From Planctomycetota bacterium (GTDB taxonomy: Bacteria > Planctomycetota > UBA1135 > UBA2386), in contig JACKIB010000014.1 of assembly GCA_020638695.1 (NCBI GenBank), positions 1-64,000 of the forward strand: a stretch of DNA of 64,000 nucleotides, written 5' to 3'. Both the position numbers and the translations under genes were made by a program. Numbering within the stretch: the first letter of the stretch is position 1; each line of letters opens with the position of its first letter. The notes below the pieces were generated by a model, which was given only the letters and a program-made list of their open reading frames with translations, did no database searches and was not told where the DNA came from. Shown here one piece after another: positions 44,164 through 53,785 of this stretch.

Positions 44164-46307
44164 ATGAACCCTTGCCACCGAACCCGCACTACCGCCCTCG
44201 CCCTGCTGCTCGTCGTGTTCGCGGCGGCCGGGTGCACTTCGTGGGAAGAAACCCGCCGCACCGTGGTGACCCGCTCAACCAGCTGGTCCACTCGGAGTAC
44301 CCCAAGGCCCTCAGAGCCGGTGACCTCGAGCGGGTGGTCGCCTGCTTCGCCCCTCCCCTGCGCGACTGGGCGCGGCGGGACACCGAGGCGCTGCTGGCCG
44401 GGTTCGCCCGGGTCGATCGTTCCCGCTGCGTGATCCACAACGCCGACCCTCCGGCGAAGGGCGGCTCGGTACTGACCCGGTGCGAGCTGCGGCTCGATGG
44501 CGTGGACAAGGACGGCGTGGCGCGGACCTGGCAGCAGGAGCGCCAGATCACTGCCGCGCCGGTGGCGGACGGATGGCGCATCACGGCGGTCGAGGCGGGT
44601 CCGGCCACCGAGGAGCGGCCCGGTGTCCGGTTCGTCGAGGAGGCCGCCGCGCGCGGGTTGGTCGCGACCAACCACTCACGCAAGACCCTGAACCGCGCCG
44701 GCGAGATGCAGATCAACCTCGGCACCTCGGGGGTCGCGGTGGGTGACGTCGACGGCGACGGTGACGACGACGTGCTGTTGGTCAGCGGCGACCGGCTGCG
44801 GCTGTTCCGCAACGACGGCGGGAAGTTCGTCGACGTCACCGACGCGAGTGGCATCGTCACGCCGCCCAAGGGCGAGTGCCGCTGTGCCTACTTCGGCGAC
44901 CTCGACAACGACGGCGATCAGGACCTGTTCGTCGGCATGCTCGCGACCGACAACCTGCTGTTCCGCAACCTAGGCGGCGGGAAGTTCCAGCTGGTGCCGC
45001 AGAGCGAGTCCGGCCTGCGATCGTCGGGCCACACCTCGAGCGCGTGCTTCGCGGACTTCGACCGGGACGGTGACCTGGACCTCGTGATCGTCAACGGCAA
45101 CAACATGTACCTGGTCGTCCCCGATCCGCCGCAGGACGCGACCAATGCGCATCCGAACCAGTTCTTCCGCAACGACGGCACGGGGCACTTCCGCGATGCC
45201 ACCGCCGAGGTCGGGCTCGGCGACACGCGCTGGGGTTTGGCGTGTGCGGTCTCCGACATCGACCGGGACGGCGACCTCGACCTCTTCATAGCGAACGACG
45301 TCGGAGCGGACGTTTTCTACCGCAACCGCGGCGACGGCACGTTCGAGAACGCGACCGCGGCGGCGGGCTTCCGGTTCCACGGCTCGAGCATGTCGGCGGA
45401 GTTCGCCGACCTCAATGGCGACGGCTGGCCGGACCTGTACGTGTCCGGCATGGCGTCGAACTCGCGCTGGATGTTGAACATGCCGGGCTTCCCGCTGCCG
45501 GCGCCGGCGGTGCTGACGTTTCTGTTCCGCAACCGGGTCGTCGCAAGGGTGTGGGAGATGTTCCACGGCAACCGGCTGTACTTGAATCGGCGCGACGGGA
45601 CCTTCGAGGAAGTGTCGATCCCGACTCGCACCTACTGGCTGGGTTGGGCGTGGGCGTCGATCTGCCTCGACTACGACAACGACACGAACACCGACATCTA
45701 CACCGCCAACGGGATGTGGACCGGCGAGAACCCCAAGGACTGTTGAATGGAGTTCGTGGAAGGCGTCGGTCGGCGCACCACATTCGAGGACTCGGACATC
45801 GTCGGCTGGGTGAAGGTCGGCAACAACTCGCTGAACGGCAACGAGAACAACGTGCTGCTGCGCAGCCTCGGACGTTCGCCGATGCCGGCGTTCGTCGACG
45901 CCGGCTACGTGAGTGGAGCGGATCGGATCGAGGACAGCCGCGGAGTAGCGGCGATCGACATCGAGGGTGACGGCGATCTGGACCTGATCGTGCAGGGCGT
46001 CGAGCGTCCGACCGTGCTGCTGGTCAACCAGGGTTGCCCGGGCACCCACTGGCTGCAGGTGCGGTTGCGCGGTACACGCAGCAACCGCGATGCGATCGGT
46101 GCACGGATCGAGGTGCGCATCGGTGAGCGAATGCTGGTGCGCGAAGTCACCTCGACCGCGGGGTTCATTTCGGGCCGCTCGCTGATGAGTCACTTCGGTC
46201 TCGGCGGAGCGACCAAGGTCGATTCCCTGACGGTGCACTGGCCGCGCGGCGGCAGCAAGACGCTCACCGATGTGGCGGTCGATCAGCGGCTAACGATCGT
46301 CGAGTGA
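44164..46307 (+). CDS. FG-GAP/UnbV (CRTAC1-like) lipoprotein with Cys-Sec; apparent frameshift near the N-terminus
   Basis: Surface lipoprotein of the FG-GAP repeat plus ASPIC/UnbV family. ATG 44164 encodes a lipoprotein signal (LALLLVVFAAAGC), but the mature sequence continues in another frame from about 44240-44280 (DPLNQLVHSEYPKALRAGDL). One base appears to be missing in this assembly, or the gene is damaged. Six Ca-binding VCBS loops follow (DVDGDGDDD, DLDNDGDQD, DFDRDGDLD, DIDRDGDLD, DLNGDGWPD, DYDNDTNTD). In-frame UGA 45744-45746 then reads NPKDC-U-MEFVEG, with the frame continuing through a seventh loop (DIEGDGDLD) to the UnbV domain (SNRDAIGARIEVRIGERMLV, SHFGLGG, VHWPRGG). Adjacent Cys-Sec suggests a redox or metal site. 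The gene is divergent from msrA and its 3' end overlaps the convergent histidine kinase gene by 18 bases. Confidence 0.75.
45756..45781 (+). promoter_or_regulatory. SECIS-like hairpin of the FG-GAP/UnbV gene
   Basis: A lower helix GTGG/CCAC, an internal loop (AAG opposite A), an upper helix GCGTC/GGCGC (one U-G pair) and a GGUC tetraloop at 45768-45771. Exactly 21 bases lie between the UGA and the loop, the same loop and spacing as at the deiodinase-like gene. Confidence 0.75.
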
Positions 46308-47297
46308 CGCCCCGACCGCGGTGGCGCGCGGCAGGTCGATCGCGAACACCGCCCCGCCGTCCGGGTGGTTCTCGCACCAGATCCGACCGCGATGGCGGGC
46401 GACGATCTCCCGGGTGATCGACAGTCCGAGACCCGTGCTGCTGCCGTGCCCTGGGTCGGTTCCGCGGTTGTCGCGCATGAAGCGGTCGAACACGCGTTCG
46501 CGAAGGTCCTCCGCGACGCCCGGTCCGCGATCGCGCACCAGGACCGTGCAGCGTGGTCCCTGACCCGTCAAGGTCACCTCGATGTCCGCCCCGGCCGGAG
46601 AGAAGCGCCAGGCGTTCGCCAACACGTTGGTGAACGCTTGTTGCAGGCGATCGGCGTTGCCCTCCACCACATGCGAGCGTTCGGCATGCAGGGTGAATGT
46701 GACCAGCTTCTCGATGGTCAGCCCACCGAGACATACCAAGCAGAGCTCCAGCACCCGACGCAGGTCGACCAGCTCCGGCTCCCAGTGTTCCACGCCCGAC
46801 TCCATGCGTGCGAGGTCGAGCAGGTCGTCGACCAACCGCGTCAGGCGTTCGGATTCACCCGAGATCACGCGCAGGAACTCGTTCCGGGCCTCGGGTGACT
46901 CGTCGGCGGTGAACTCCGAGAGGATCTCCGAGTAGGCGCGGATGCTGGTCAACGGTGTGCGCAGCTCGTGGCTGATCGTCGACATGTACCCGTCCTTCGC
47001 ATCGTTGAGCGACTCGAGCTCGCCAACCAGCTCCAGTGCCTGCTGCTCGCGCAGCCGCAACTCGACGTTCTTGCGTTCGAGATCGTCCAGGCATTCGCCC
47101 AGGTCCTGATCCTGCGCTGCACGTTCGCTCCGCAGGTAGAACAGCAACACACAGCCGATTGCCAACAGGCTGGCTGCTGGCATCCCCACCACCGCCAGCG
47201 CGCCGGCCACCAGCACGCCGAGCCCAGCGAGAGCCGGTGCTCGCCACGCTCCTGGCGGCCGAGAACACGCGGTGCTGGCGGGGGATGGCTCGGACAT
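46290..47297 (-). CDS. Membrane sensor histidine kinase
   Basis: 335-residue HWE-unlike, classical HisKA/HATPase_c kinase. Two adjacent membrane helices lie at about residues 25-60 (ALAGLGVLVAGALAVVGMPA, ASLLAIGCVLLFYL) with almost no periplasmic loop. A coiled-coil linker follows (DDLERKNVELRLREQQALEL), then the H-box with phospho-acceptor His110 (STISHELRTPLTS). The ATP-binding motifs are the N-box (FTNVLANAWRFSP), G1 (VRDRGPGV) and G2 (GSSTGLGLSITREI). Without a sensory loop it probably detects a membrane or cytoplasmic signal. No response regulator is adjacent. ATG 47297 is chosen; the frame upstream is Arg/Pro-rich and not protein-like. Confidence 0.88.
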   Translation of the reverse strand: MSEPSPASTACSRPPGAWRAPALAGLGVLVAGALAVVGMPAASLLAIGCVLLFYLRSERAAQDQDLGECLDDLERKNVELRLREQQALELVGELESLNDAKDGYMSTISHELRTPLTSIRAYSEILSEFTADESPEARNEFLRVISGESERLTRLVDDLLDLARMESGVEHWEPELVDLRRVLELCLVCLGGLTIEKLVTFTLHAERSHVVEGNADRLQQAFTNVLANAWRFSPAGADIEVTLTGQGPRCTVLVRDRGPGVAEDLRERVFDRFMRDNRGTDPGHGSSTGLGLSITREIVARHRGRIWCENHPDGGAVFAIDLPRATAVGASLDDR

Positions 47298-47437
47298 GGA
47301 GGGGCAGAGCCCTGCAGGCTCGCCGGGTTCATCGGCATCCGGCGGAACGGAGCTGAGGTTGCCCGCGGCATCGGCGGTGCGAGGCGGCCTCCCGTGGTGT
47401 CGGCAATCCGCACACTGCACGCGGCTCGCAAGCCGCG

Positions 47438-48055
47438 TCAGCGGCGGGTCGGCCGGGGATCGGGGAGCGAGCAGCCGACCGCCTGGGTCCGTGGCGTTGC
47501 TACGGGGGTGCCTGCGAGCACCGCATCGAGAGCGTCCTGCAGGTCGTGTCGGGTCGCTGCGGGTCGTTTGCGGCCGAGATCGCCGAACCAGTTGTCGATC
47601 CGGCCGCGGTACACACACCGCCCGGCGCTGTCGAACAGCGCGGCTTCCGGCGTGATCGTGATGCCCGCGGCTCGCACCAGTCGGTGCTCGGGGTCGAGCA
47701 GGATCGGCCCGTCGAGCGCGTACTCGGCGCGGTGCTGCAGCGCTTGGGCCCGGGTCACCTGCGGGTCCACGTGCACCAGGTAGAAGCGGACCGGGCGACC
47801 GCGGTAGCGGGCGCGCAGTTCACCGATCCGTGGCGCGTAGGCGTTGGCGATCGGGCAGTCGGTGGTGATGAACAACAGCGCCGTGGCGCCTGCTGGGGGG
47901 ACCTGCAGCGGCCTGTGCGAAGCGCCCTGCAGATCGCACAGCACGACGGCATCCGCTGGCGTTGCCGCGATCGGCTGCCCCGCCGGTGCACAACCGGACA
48001 GCAGCGCCGCGACGCCGAGTGCCCACCCACCCGCGAATCGCCCCCCCACGCGCAT
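47438..48055 (-). CDS. Redoxin-family lipoprotein (AhpC/TSA-like)
   Basis: 205-residue thioredoxin-fold lipoprotein (lipobox LLSGCAP). The active-site region LFITTDCPIANAYAPRI places Cys67 at the peroxidatic position of the AhpC/TSA-like family. PILLDPEHRLVRAAG, ITPEAALFDSAGRCVYRGRI and the C-terminal TRHDLQDALDAVLAG and AVGC are typical. A thiol peroxidase or disulphide reductase role in the envelope is inferred. Unlike three other proteins in this window it uses Cys, not Sec. ATG 48055 overlaps the stop of the carboxypeptidase gene by one base (TGATG), so the two are coupled. Confidence 0.8.
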   Translation of the reverse strand: MRVGGRFAGGWALGVAALLSGCAPAGQPIAATPADAVVLCDLQGASHRPLQVPPAGATALLFITTDCPIANAYAPRIGELRARYRGRPVRFYLVHVDPQVTRAQALQHRAEYALDGPILLDPEHRLVRAAGITITPEAALFDSAGRCVYRGRIDNWFGDLGRKRPAATRHDLQDALDAVLAGTPVATPRTQAVGCSLPDPRPTRR

Positions 48056-50538
48056 CACTGGCGCAGCTTGATCGCCTGTAGGTTGCCGAAGCGCGCCCGA
48101 TTGCCGACCGAATACAAGCCCTGCCAGAACAACTCCAGCCCGACCAGGGTCGGCAGGTTGGGGATCGGGAAGTCGACCTTGGTGAACCCGCTGGCATCGA
48201 ACCCGTACTGCTGGACGATCAACGCCCTGCCCGGATCGACCAGCAGCGCACCGTCGATCCCCGGCAAGCTGATCCCGGTGGCCGCCTTCTGCCAACCGAC
48301 GATCAACTGGGTGGTGCCCCCGGAACTACCGTTGAGGCCGACCTGCAGGGTCGAGCCGAGTGCACCGGAACCGAGCAGCGTCAGGTTGCCGTCCGCCACC
48401 GCGCCACGGATCGAGAAGTCGTCGATCAAGGCCTCCACCAGCGAGGCCTGCAGGTCCTGGGCGCGGAAGCGGATCCGCATCTCGGCGGTCAGCGGAGTCG
48501 GCAGCGCGATCGAGAGTTTCTCCCAGCCGGCGGTCGAACTCACACTACGGAACACCTCCTGCCACGAGCGCCCCGCGTCGGTGCTGGTGTACACCAGGAA
48601 CGGATCGTCGTTGGTGCTCTCGGCGTACCACCGCCACAGCTCCACCTCGGCGAGGGCCAGGTGCGAGAGATCGAGCACCGGCGACACCAGATCGGTGTAT
48701 CCGCCATCCACGTCGTAGCTGCCGGCACTGGTTCCGGCGCGGGCGTCGGTGACCCAGCACAGCGTGCCACCGGAAGTGTGTTGGGTGCCGGGCTGCATCG
48801 TCTGGCTGCCGTTCTGCGTCAGCTGCGGGGCGGCGCGTTCCCAGAGTCCGGTGGTCGCCGTGCCGCCACTGTCGCGTGCGAACCCACGGTCGAGCTCCAT
48901 GTCGTCGGCCACCACGGTGCGGAGCGGGACCAGCGGCACCGACACCGGAGTGGTCGCGTCGCGCCCGTCGCCGCGCAGAGTCAGCTCGAGCTGAACGGCG
49001 ACCCCCGGAAAGCTCTGTGGCACGGTGAAGGTCAGGGGCGTCGACGCGTTGCCCGCCGACGCGAACTTGGCGACCGGACCGAGGTCGACCGTCCCCCGCG
49101 TGACCGCGATGCTGGCGGTGCGAGCCACGAGCTGCAGCACCGCGTTCCCCGAAGTCGGCGCCGCGCCGTCGTTGTCGAACTGCACCACCACCGCGCCGGT
49201 CTCCCCGGGCTCGACGGTGCCGTTGCGGTTGCCGTCCAGGTCGTAGACCTGCACGGAAGTGACACCGAGCAACGGCCCGGCGGTGAGGGCGATGGCGCGG
49301 AACATCGGTTGGTGTCGCCGCGCGATGTCCAGGATCGCCTGACCGGCCGGCCAGAACCCGCCCTCGCTGGAGCGACCGAGCTCCGGGCTCCAGCTGTAGA
49401 TCCCGTGTGCCGCGTGGTGGTGGTCCAGTGCCGTGCCGGCCGCGGTGTAGAGGATCGCCGATGCGGCCCCCGACGGCATCGGGTTGCTGCGCAGCAGCCG
49501 CGCAGAGAGTTTGGCGTACTCGGCGCCATTGCTCGGCACACCGGGCTGATAGCCCCACGGCTGCAGCAGGATCTCCTGGTAGGTGTGCACGCTGCACACC
49601 TGCACGAAGTTGCGCGTCTTGACGAATGCCTCGATCGCCGCGGTCTCCGGCTCGGAGAACGGTGCGGTGCCGCGGTACGTGTCGGAACTCGGACTGGTCG
49701 AGTTACCGCCGTTCGGTGCGCTCCAGCCGGTCGTGTAGTTGCGGTTGAGATCGACGCCGTACGAGCCGCCGTTGTTGCGGCGGTTCTTGCGCCACATTCC
49801 GCCCCCATTGGGGTTGGTCGAACGGTTGTACTCGTAGCCGTCCGGGTTGACGCACGGCACGAAGTACAGCTCTCGGTTGTCGATCAGAAACGTCGCCTCG
49901 GGATCCTTGCCGTAGCCGTCGAGCAGCTCGTCCATGAACAGCAAGGTGGTCTCCATCGACAGCGGCTCGCGCGCGTGGTGCAAGGCGTCGAAGAACACTT
50001 CCGGCTCGTTCTCATCGATCTGCACGTTGTCGGAGATCTTCACCATCCACAGATCACGGCCCTCGATGCTGCGGCCGATGCTGATCTTGGCGCTGCACAG
50101 GTTCGGGTAGTTGGTGTGGAAGGCGTCGAGGATCGCTTCCATCTGGGCGAGCGTGTAGTGCCCGCCCATTGCACCCTGACCCAGTGCCGGAGTCAGCGTG
50201 TCGGGTTGGCCGAGCGACTTGCGGCGCAGTTCCGCAGCGTAGTAGGCCTCCAGGTTGCGCTGTGCGACGACGAACTGGAAGCCGGCGCGCTGCAGCCGGG
50301 CGAGCTCCGGGTCGGTCGTGATCACTTCGACCGAGCGAGCGCCGCGCCGACCGTCGAGTGCGGGCAGCGATTGGCACGCCGCCAAGTCGAAGTCGAGCGC
50401 CAGGAGGCGCAGGAAGTGTCGCGTGTCGGGGAGCGCGACCCGAACCAGGTGATGGGCAGGTGGCTGGGTTGTCTGGCAGGGCGCGGGGCGCACGGCGCAG
50501 AGCAACGCCAGGGGAAGGACGAGCGCGGAACGGTGCAT
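48055..50538 (-). CDS. Secreted zinc carboxypeptidase (M14)
   Basis: 827-residue exported metallocarboxypeptidase. ATG 50538 begins a signal peptide (ALVLPLALLCAVRPAPCQ). A propeptide-like region precedes the M14 domain, which has zinc ligands His188 and Glu191 (DALHHAREP), VDLNRNY with the substrate-binding Asn-Arg, the third ligand in VCSVHTYQE and the catalytic Glu in YSWSPELG. The C-terminal 400 residues hold a CARDB/NEW3-like segment (VYDLDGNRNGTVEPGETGAV), a jelly-roll domain (DLVSPVLDLSHLALAEVELW) and a final sorting-like domain (GSGALGSTLQVGLNGSSGGT). It should release C-terminal residues from extracellular peptides. It is followed directly by the redoxin gene. Confidence 0.9.
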   Translation of the reverse strand: MHRSALVLPLALLCAVRPAPCQTTQPPAHHLVRVALPDTRHFLRLLALDFDLAACQSLPALDGRRGARSVEVITTDPELARLQRAGFQFVVAQRNLEAYYAAELRRKSLGQPDTLTPALGQGAMGGHYTLAQMEAILDAFHTNYPNLCSAKISIGRSIEGRDLWMVKISDNVQIDENEPEVFFDALHHAREPLSMETTLLFMDELLDGYGKDPEATFLIDNRELYFVPCVNPDGYEYNRSTNPNGGGMWRKNRRNNGGSYGVDLNRNYTTGWSAPNGGNSTSPSSDTYRGTAPFSEPETAAIEAFVKTRNFVQVCSVHTYQEILLQPWGYQPGVPSNGAEYAKLSARLLRSNPMPSGAASAILYTAAGTALDHHHAAHGIYSWSPELGRSSEGGFWPAGQAILDIARRHQPMFRAIALTAGPLLGVTSVQVYDLDGNRNGTVEPGETGAVVVQFDNDGAAPTSGNAVLQLVARTASIAVTRGTVDLGPVAKFASAGNASTPLTFTVPQSFPGVAVQLELTLRGDGRDATTPVSVPLVPLRTVVADDMELDRGFARDSGGTATTGLWERAAPQLTQNGSQTMQPGTQHTSGGTLCWVTDARAGTSAGSYDVDGGYTDLVSPVLDLSHLALAEVELWRWYAESTNDDPFLVYTSTDAGRSWQEVFRSVSSTAGWEKLSIALPTPLTAEMRIRFRAQDLQASLVEALIDDFSIRGAVADGNLTLLGSGALGSTLQVGLNGSSGGTTQLIVGWQKAATGISLPGIDGALLVDPGRALIVQQYGFDASGFTKVDFPIPNLPTLVGLELFWQGLYSVGNRARFGNLQAIKLRQ

Positions 50539-50755
50539 GGCGGAGTAGCGGGGGTTCGGCGGGGCGGCGCGCCGGTCGAGCATACCCGGGCGCCGGGTGC
50601 CCCGTCGCGTTCGCGCACGAGTCGGTGCGTCCTGCGGTCGGCTGACAGGACGCCGCGACGACGTGGCGTATTGGTCGGCGAGCCGTGGCACCGCGGTGCG
50701 CGATTACCCGGTGGAGCCGCCGACAACCGTGACCGGCGGGGCGGCGCCGGTCACC

Positions 50756-51601
50756 TCACGCGTCGCGGGTGGCTTCGGCGCGGCAGACCGAGTACCAGAT
50801 CGCCGAGTCGGGGCGACCGCACCACTCGTCGAACCCGCGCATCACCTCGTCGAACAGATCGCGGGTGATCGCCGAGCTGTCGAGGATCTCGTCCCGCGAC
50901 CCGACCAGCGTGTCCCGCCACCAGCTGGCGACCAAGTCCCATTCGGGCTGCCCGTGGCACGCGCCGAGGAACAGCGTCTCGGTGCGCAGGGGCCGCAGGT
51001 CGGCGAGCTGCATCATCGAGGACAGCTTGCGACCCAGGAACGGGTCGTGACCTGCTTCGAGCAGGGCGCGGATGGACGCGCGCCACACTTCCTCCACCGC
51101 GGGGCCCGGCGGCCACATCGACAGCTGATCGCGGTCGTCGTCGAGCAAGACCATTCGGCCGCCCGGCCGCAACGCCTCGGCCAGGGCCTGCACCGCTTCC
51201 TGCGCGTCGGCGAGTTCTTGCAGCAGGAATCGGCTGTGCACCAGGTCGAAGGTGCCCAGCTCCTGGGGCGACAACGGCAGCCGATGATGGTTGCCCTCGC
51301 GCACGTCGAGGCGCGGCGTCTCGCCAGCGTTCCGAGCCAGCTCTCGAGCTGCCTCGGCTCGGCGGGGGTCGGGCTCGACGCACACCACCGGGACTCCGGC
51401 GGCCCGGGCCATGTCGCGGGCGAACAGCCCCAGCCCGCTGCCGTAGTCGAGAATGCGCTCACCGCCGCGCAGGCCGAGGCGCGCCAGTGCCGGGGGATCG
51501 AGCAGCGCGTGTCGCACGCGCTCTCGATCGAGTTCGGGCGGAGCGGATCCTGATGGTGGCGGCCAGGGCGGACGGGGCATGGGACCAGGGGCTGGGGGCA
51601 C
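50756..51601 (-). CDS. Class I SAM-dependent methyltransferase
   Basis: 281-residue methyltransferase. Motif I is ILDYGSGLGLFARDMARAAG, motif II VVCVEPDPRR, motif III REGNHHRLPL, then FDLVHSRFLLQELADAQEAV and EALRPGGRMVLLDDDRDQL. A C-terminal helical region (PEWDLVASWWRDTLVG, DEVMRGFDEW) probably closes the substrate pocket. The substrate is unknown. The N-terminal 20 residues are Pro-rich, so a later start is possible. It is divergent from the thioredoxin-fold/TPR gene, whose ATG is 81 bases away. Confidence 0.8.
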   Translation of the reverse strand: MPPAPGPMPRPPWPPPSGSAPPELDRERVRHALLDPPALARLGLRGGERILDYGSGLGLFARDMARAAGVPVVCVEPDPRRAEAARELARNAGETPRLDVREGNHHRLPLSPQELGTFDLVHSRFLLQELADAQEAVQALAEALRPGGRMVLLDDDRDQLSMWPPGPAVEEVWRASIRALLEAGHDPFLGRKLSSMMQLADLRPLRTETLFLGACHGQPEWDLVASWWRDTLVGSRDEILDSSAITRDLFDEVMRGFDEWCGRPDSAIWYSVCRAEATRDA

Positions 51602-51682
51602 TCCACATCGTCGCCGCGTGACACGAGATTTCCAAGAGGGAGCGCCGACCTACCCGGTCCTGCAGGGGGTTATGTTGGCGGG

Positions 51683-53785
51683 ATGTCCATCGCACGGTTC
51701 GCAACCCTGTTCCTGTTGCTCGTCGAGTTCGCCGTGCCGTCCCCGCTGCGGGCACAGGATGCCAGCGCGCCCTACCCGCAAGATCCCCCGCTGGTGCACT
51801 GGCAACGCACCCTGGCCGACGCGCTGCAACTGTCCAAGAAGCTCCGCGCTCCCCTGCTGGTTGTCGCCAACATGGACGGTGAGACCGCCTGCGAGCAGTT
51901 GGTGCGGGTCCACTACCGCAAGGCGGACTTCGCCGCGCTGGCCAACCGCTACGTGGCGGTGATCGGCGCCCGCGAGCGCCACAACCCGCGCGACTACGAC
52001 GATCGAGGCCGGCGCATTCCCTGCCCTCGATTCGGTTGCGTCACCTGCGGCGAGCACATCGCGATCGAACCGGAGCTGTTCGCGAAGTACTTCAAGGGCC
52101 GTGGCGTGGCACCGCGACACATCGGGATCAGTCCGGACGGCAAGGAGCTGTTCGACCGGTTCCTCGATCGCAGCCTGGACAACGTGTACCGGGCCCTGCG
52201 CGACAACGCCAAGCAGGACGCCGCGCTGCGCGTGACCAGCGCCGACCGATCGATCGCCGGGCTGGCCAAGAGTGTCGCCCACCGCGATCGGGCCGAGCTC
52301 GAGGGGAAGTTTGCCGAGGGGAATGCCGCGCAACGCCGCGCCATCCTGCAGGGGGTGGCCACCGGGGGTGTGTGGCAACCCGACGTCCTGGAGCAGGCTC
52401 TGCGGGTCGAAGACCACGCGGTGCGGGAGGCGGCCGTGCTGGCACTCGACAAGACCGTGGTGCCGGACGGCCTCCCGGTCTTGCTGCGGGCGGCCGGGAC
52501 GGCGACCGATGACGGTCAGTACCGCAAGCTCCTGGCGACCCTCGAGCGGATCGCCGGCACCGACAAGTCCTGCCGCCGTGCGCTGGTGATCCGGCATGCG
52601 CTTCAGGCTCCTGGCAAGATCGACCCGGCTGCGTGGGAGCGCGCCTACGCCGCGGCGTCCAGCAGCGGCGCAGTGGCGACCGTGGAGGTCGTGCCCGACG
52701 AGGAGCTTCCCGAGTTGGACCAGCGGATCGAGTCTTGGACCAAGAAGGCGAAGGCCGGGGATCCGGACGGCAAGCTGTCCCTCGACATCGCTGGAGCGAA
52801 CCTGCGCTACGCGATCAATCGCATGCAGCACCGCAAGGACCCGACCTTCCTGCTGCAGGACGCGGTTGCCGCGGCGGGCCGCGCGGTGCAGAACGGCTGC
52901 AGCAAGGCCGCCGCTGCCCCGCTGCTGGCCCGCGCCCACTGGCTGCTGAACGATCCGTCGAAGGCCAGCGAGCAGGCAGCGCTGGCGGTCGAGAGCGGCG
53001 GACTCGTTCCGGCCGCATCGCCGACCAGCGCGGCGGTGCTCGATATCTACGCCCGCCATCAGGCGGACCTCGTCCGCGCGGTTGGTAACGACCTCGAGAA
53101 GGAGTTTCCCGCCGCGGCGGCCAGCAACGCGCACGCGGCGTACCGCGCGCTGGCGCACCATCCCGCGGCGACCGAGGCGCAGCTGACCGCGCACGTGGTG
53201 ATGCTGTGGAACCTCGGTGCGCAGCACGAGGCCATGGTGGCGTTGCGCGCCGCGCTGCGGCGATTCCCGGCGGCGGGAAGCCTGCACACCTACCTGCGCA
53301 CCCACGTGCAGTGGCGCGGTGGCGACACCGCGCTGGCCACCGCCTACGACGGGTTCGATACCACCCCCGAGGGCAAGGCGGCAATCGAGTGGTTTGCCGG
53401 CTACGCCATCCTCAAAGCGGCCAATGCGCAGGTGTCCGCCCGGCAGTACGCCGCCGCGAGGCAGCTGTACGGCAAAGCGGTGCGCGCCTTCGAGAGCAGT
53501 GCGGCGGCCAACCAGGACTACCGCGACTCGGCGCTGCAGTACTGCGCGCTGGCCCACGGCGGCGCGGCGCGCGCGGCGCTCGATTCAGGAGCGTTCGACG
53601 CCGCGCTGGAGTCCGTGGCAGCCGGATTGAAGGCGCATCCGAGTGGGATGGAAGCCAAGGACGAACTCGGCAACTCGATCGGACGCACCGCGCGGCGGCT
53701 GCGTCGCCACCTCGAGCAGGGTGGCAAGGTCGAGCTGGTTGCCCGACTCGACAGGCTGCTCGAGGAACACGGCAAGAAGGAGTGA
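51683..53785 (+). CDS. Secreted thioredoxin-fold protein with HEAT/TPR-like helical repeats
   Basis: 700-residue exported protein. ATG 51683 starts a signal peptide (RFATLFLLLVEFAVPSPLRAQ). Residues about 35-170 resemble a thioredoxin-like domain: DALQLSKKLRAPLLVVANMD, GETACEQLVRVHY and a Cys cluster CPRFGCVTCGEH, with the cis-Pro-like GVAPRHIGISPDGKELF. Residues 190-310 look like HEAT repeats and 330-700 like TPRs (AAARQLYGKAVRAFES, AALDSGAFDAALESVAAGLK). Proteins of this architecture are frequent in Planctomycetota and lack a known substrate. The CxxxxCxxC cluster could be redox-active or bind metal. Confidence 0.7.
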   Translation: MSIARFATLFLLLVEFAVPSPLRAQDASAPYPQDPPLVHWQRTLADALQLSKKLRAPLLVVANMDGETACEQLVRVHYRKADFAALANRYVAVIGARERHNPRDYDDRGRRIPCPRFGCVTCGEHIAIEPELFAKYFKGRGVAPRHIGISPDGKELFDRFLDRSLDNVYRALRDNAKQDAALRVTSADRSIAGLAKSVAHRDRAELEGKFAEGNAAQRRAILQGVATGGVWQPDVLEQALRVEDHAVREAAVLALDKTVVPDGLPVLLRAAGTATDDGQYRKLLATLERIAGTDKSCRRALVIRHALQAPGKIDPAAWERAYAAASSSGAVATVEVVPDEELPELDQRIESWTKKAKAGDPDGKLSLDIAGANLRYAINRMQHRKDPTFLLQDAVAAAGRAVQNGCSKAAAAPLLARAHWLLNDPSKASEQAALAVESGGLVPAASPTSAAVLDIYARHQADLVRAVGNDLEKEFPAAAASNAHAAYRALAHHPAATEAQLTAHVVMLWNLGAQHEAMVALRAALRRFPAAGSLHTYLRTHVQWRGGDTALATAYDGFDTTPEGKAAIEWFAGYAILKAANAQVSARQYAAARQLYGKAVRAFESSAAANQDYRDSALQYCALAHGGAARAALDSGAFDAALESVAAGLKAHPSGMEAKDELGNSIGRTARRLRRHLEQGGKVELVARLDRLLEEHGKKE

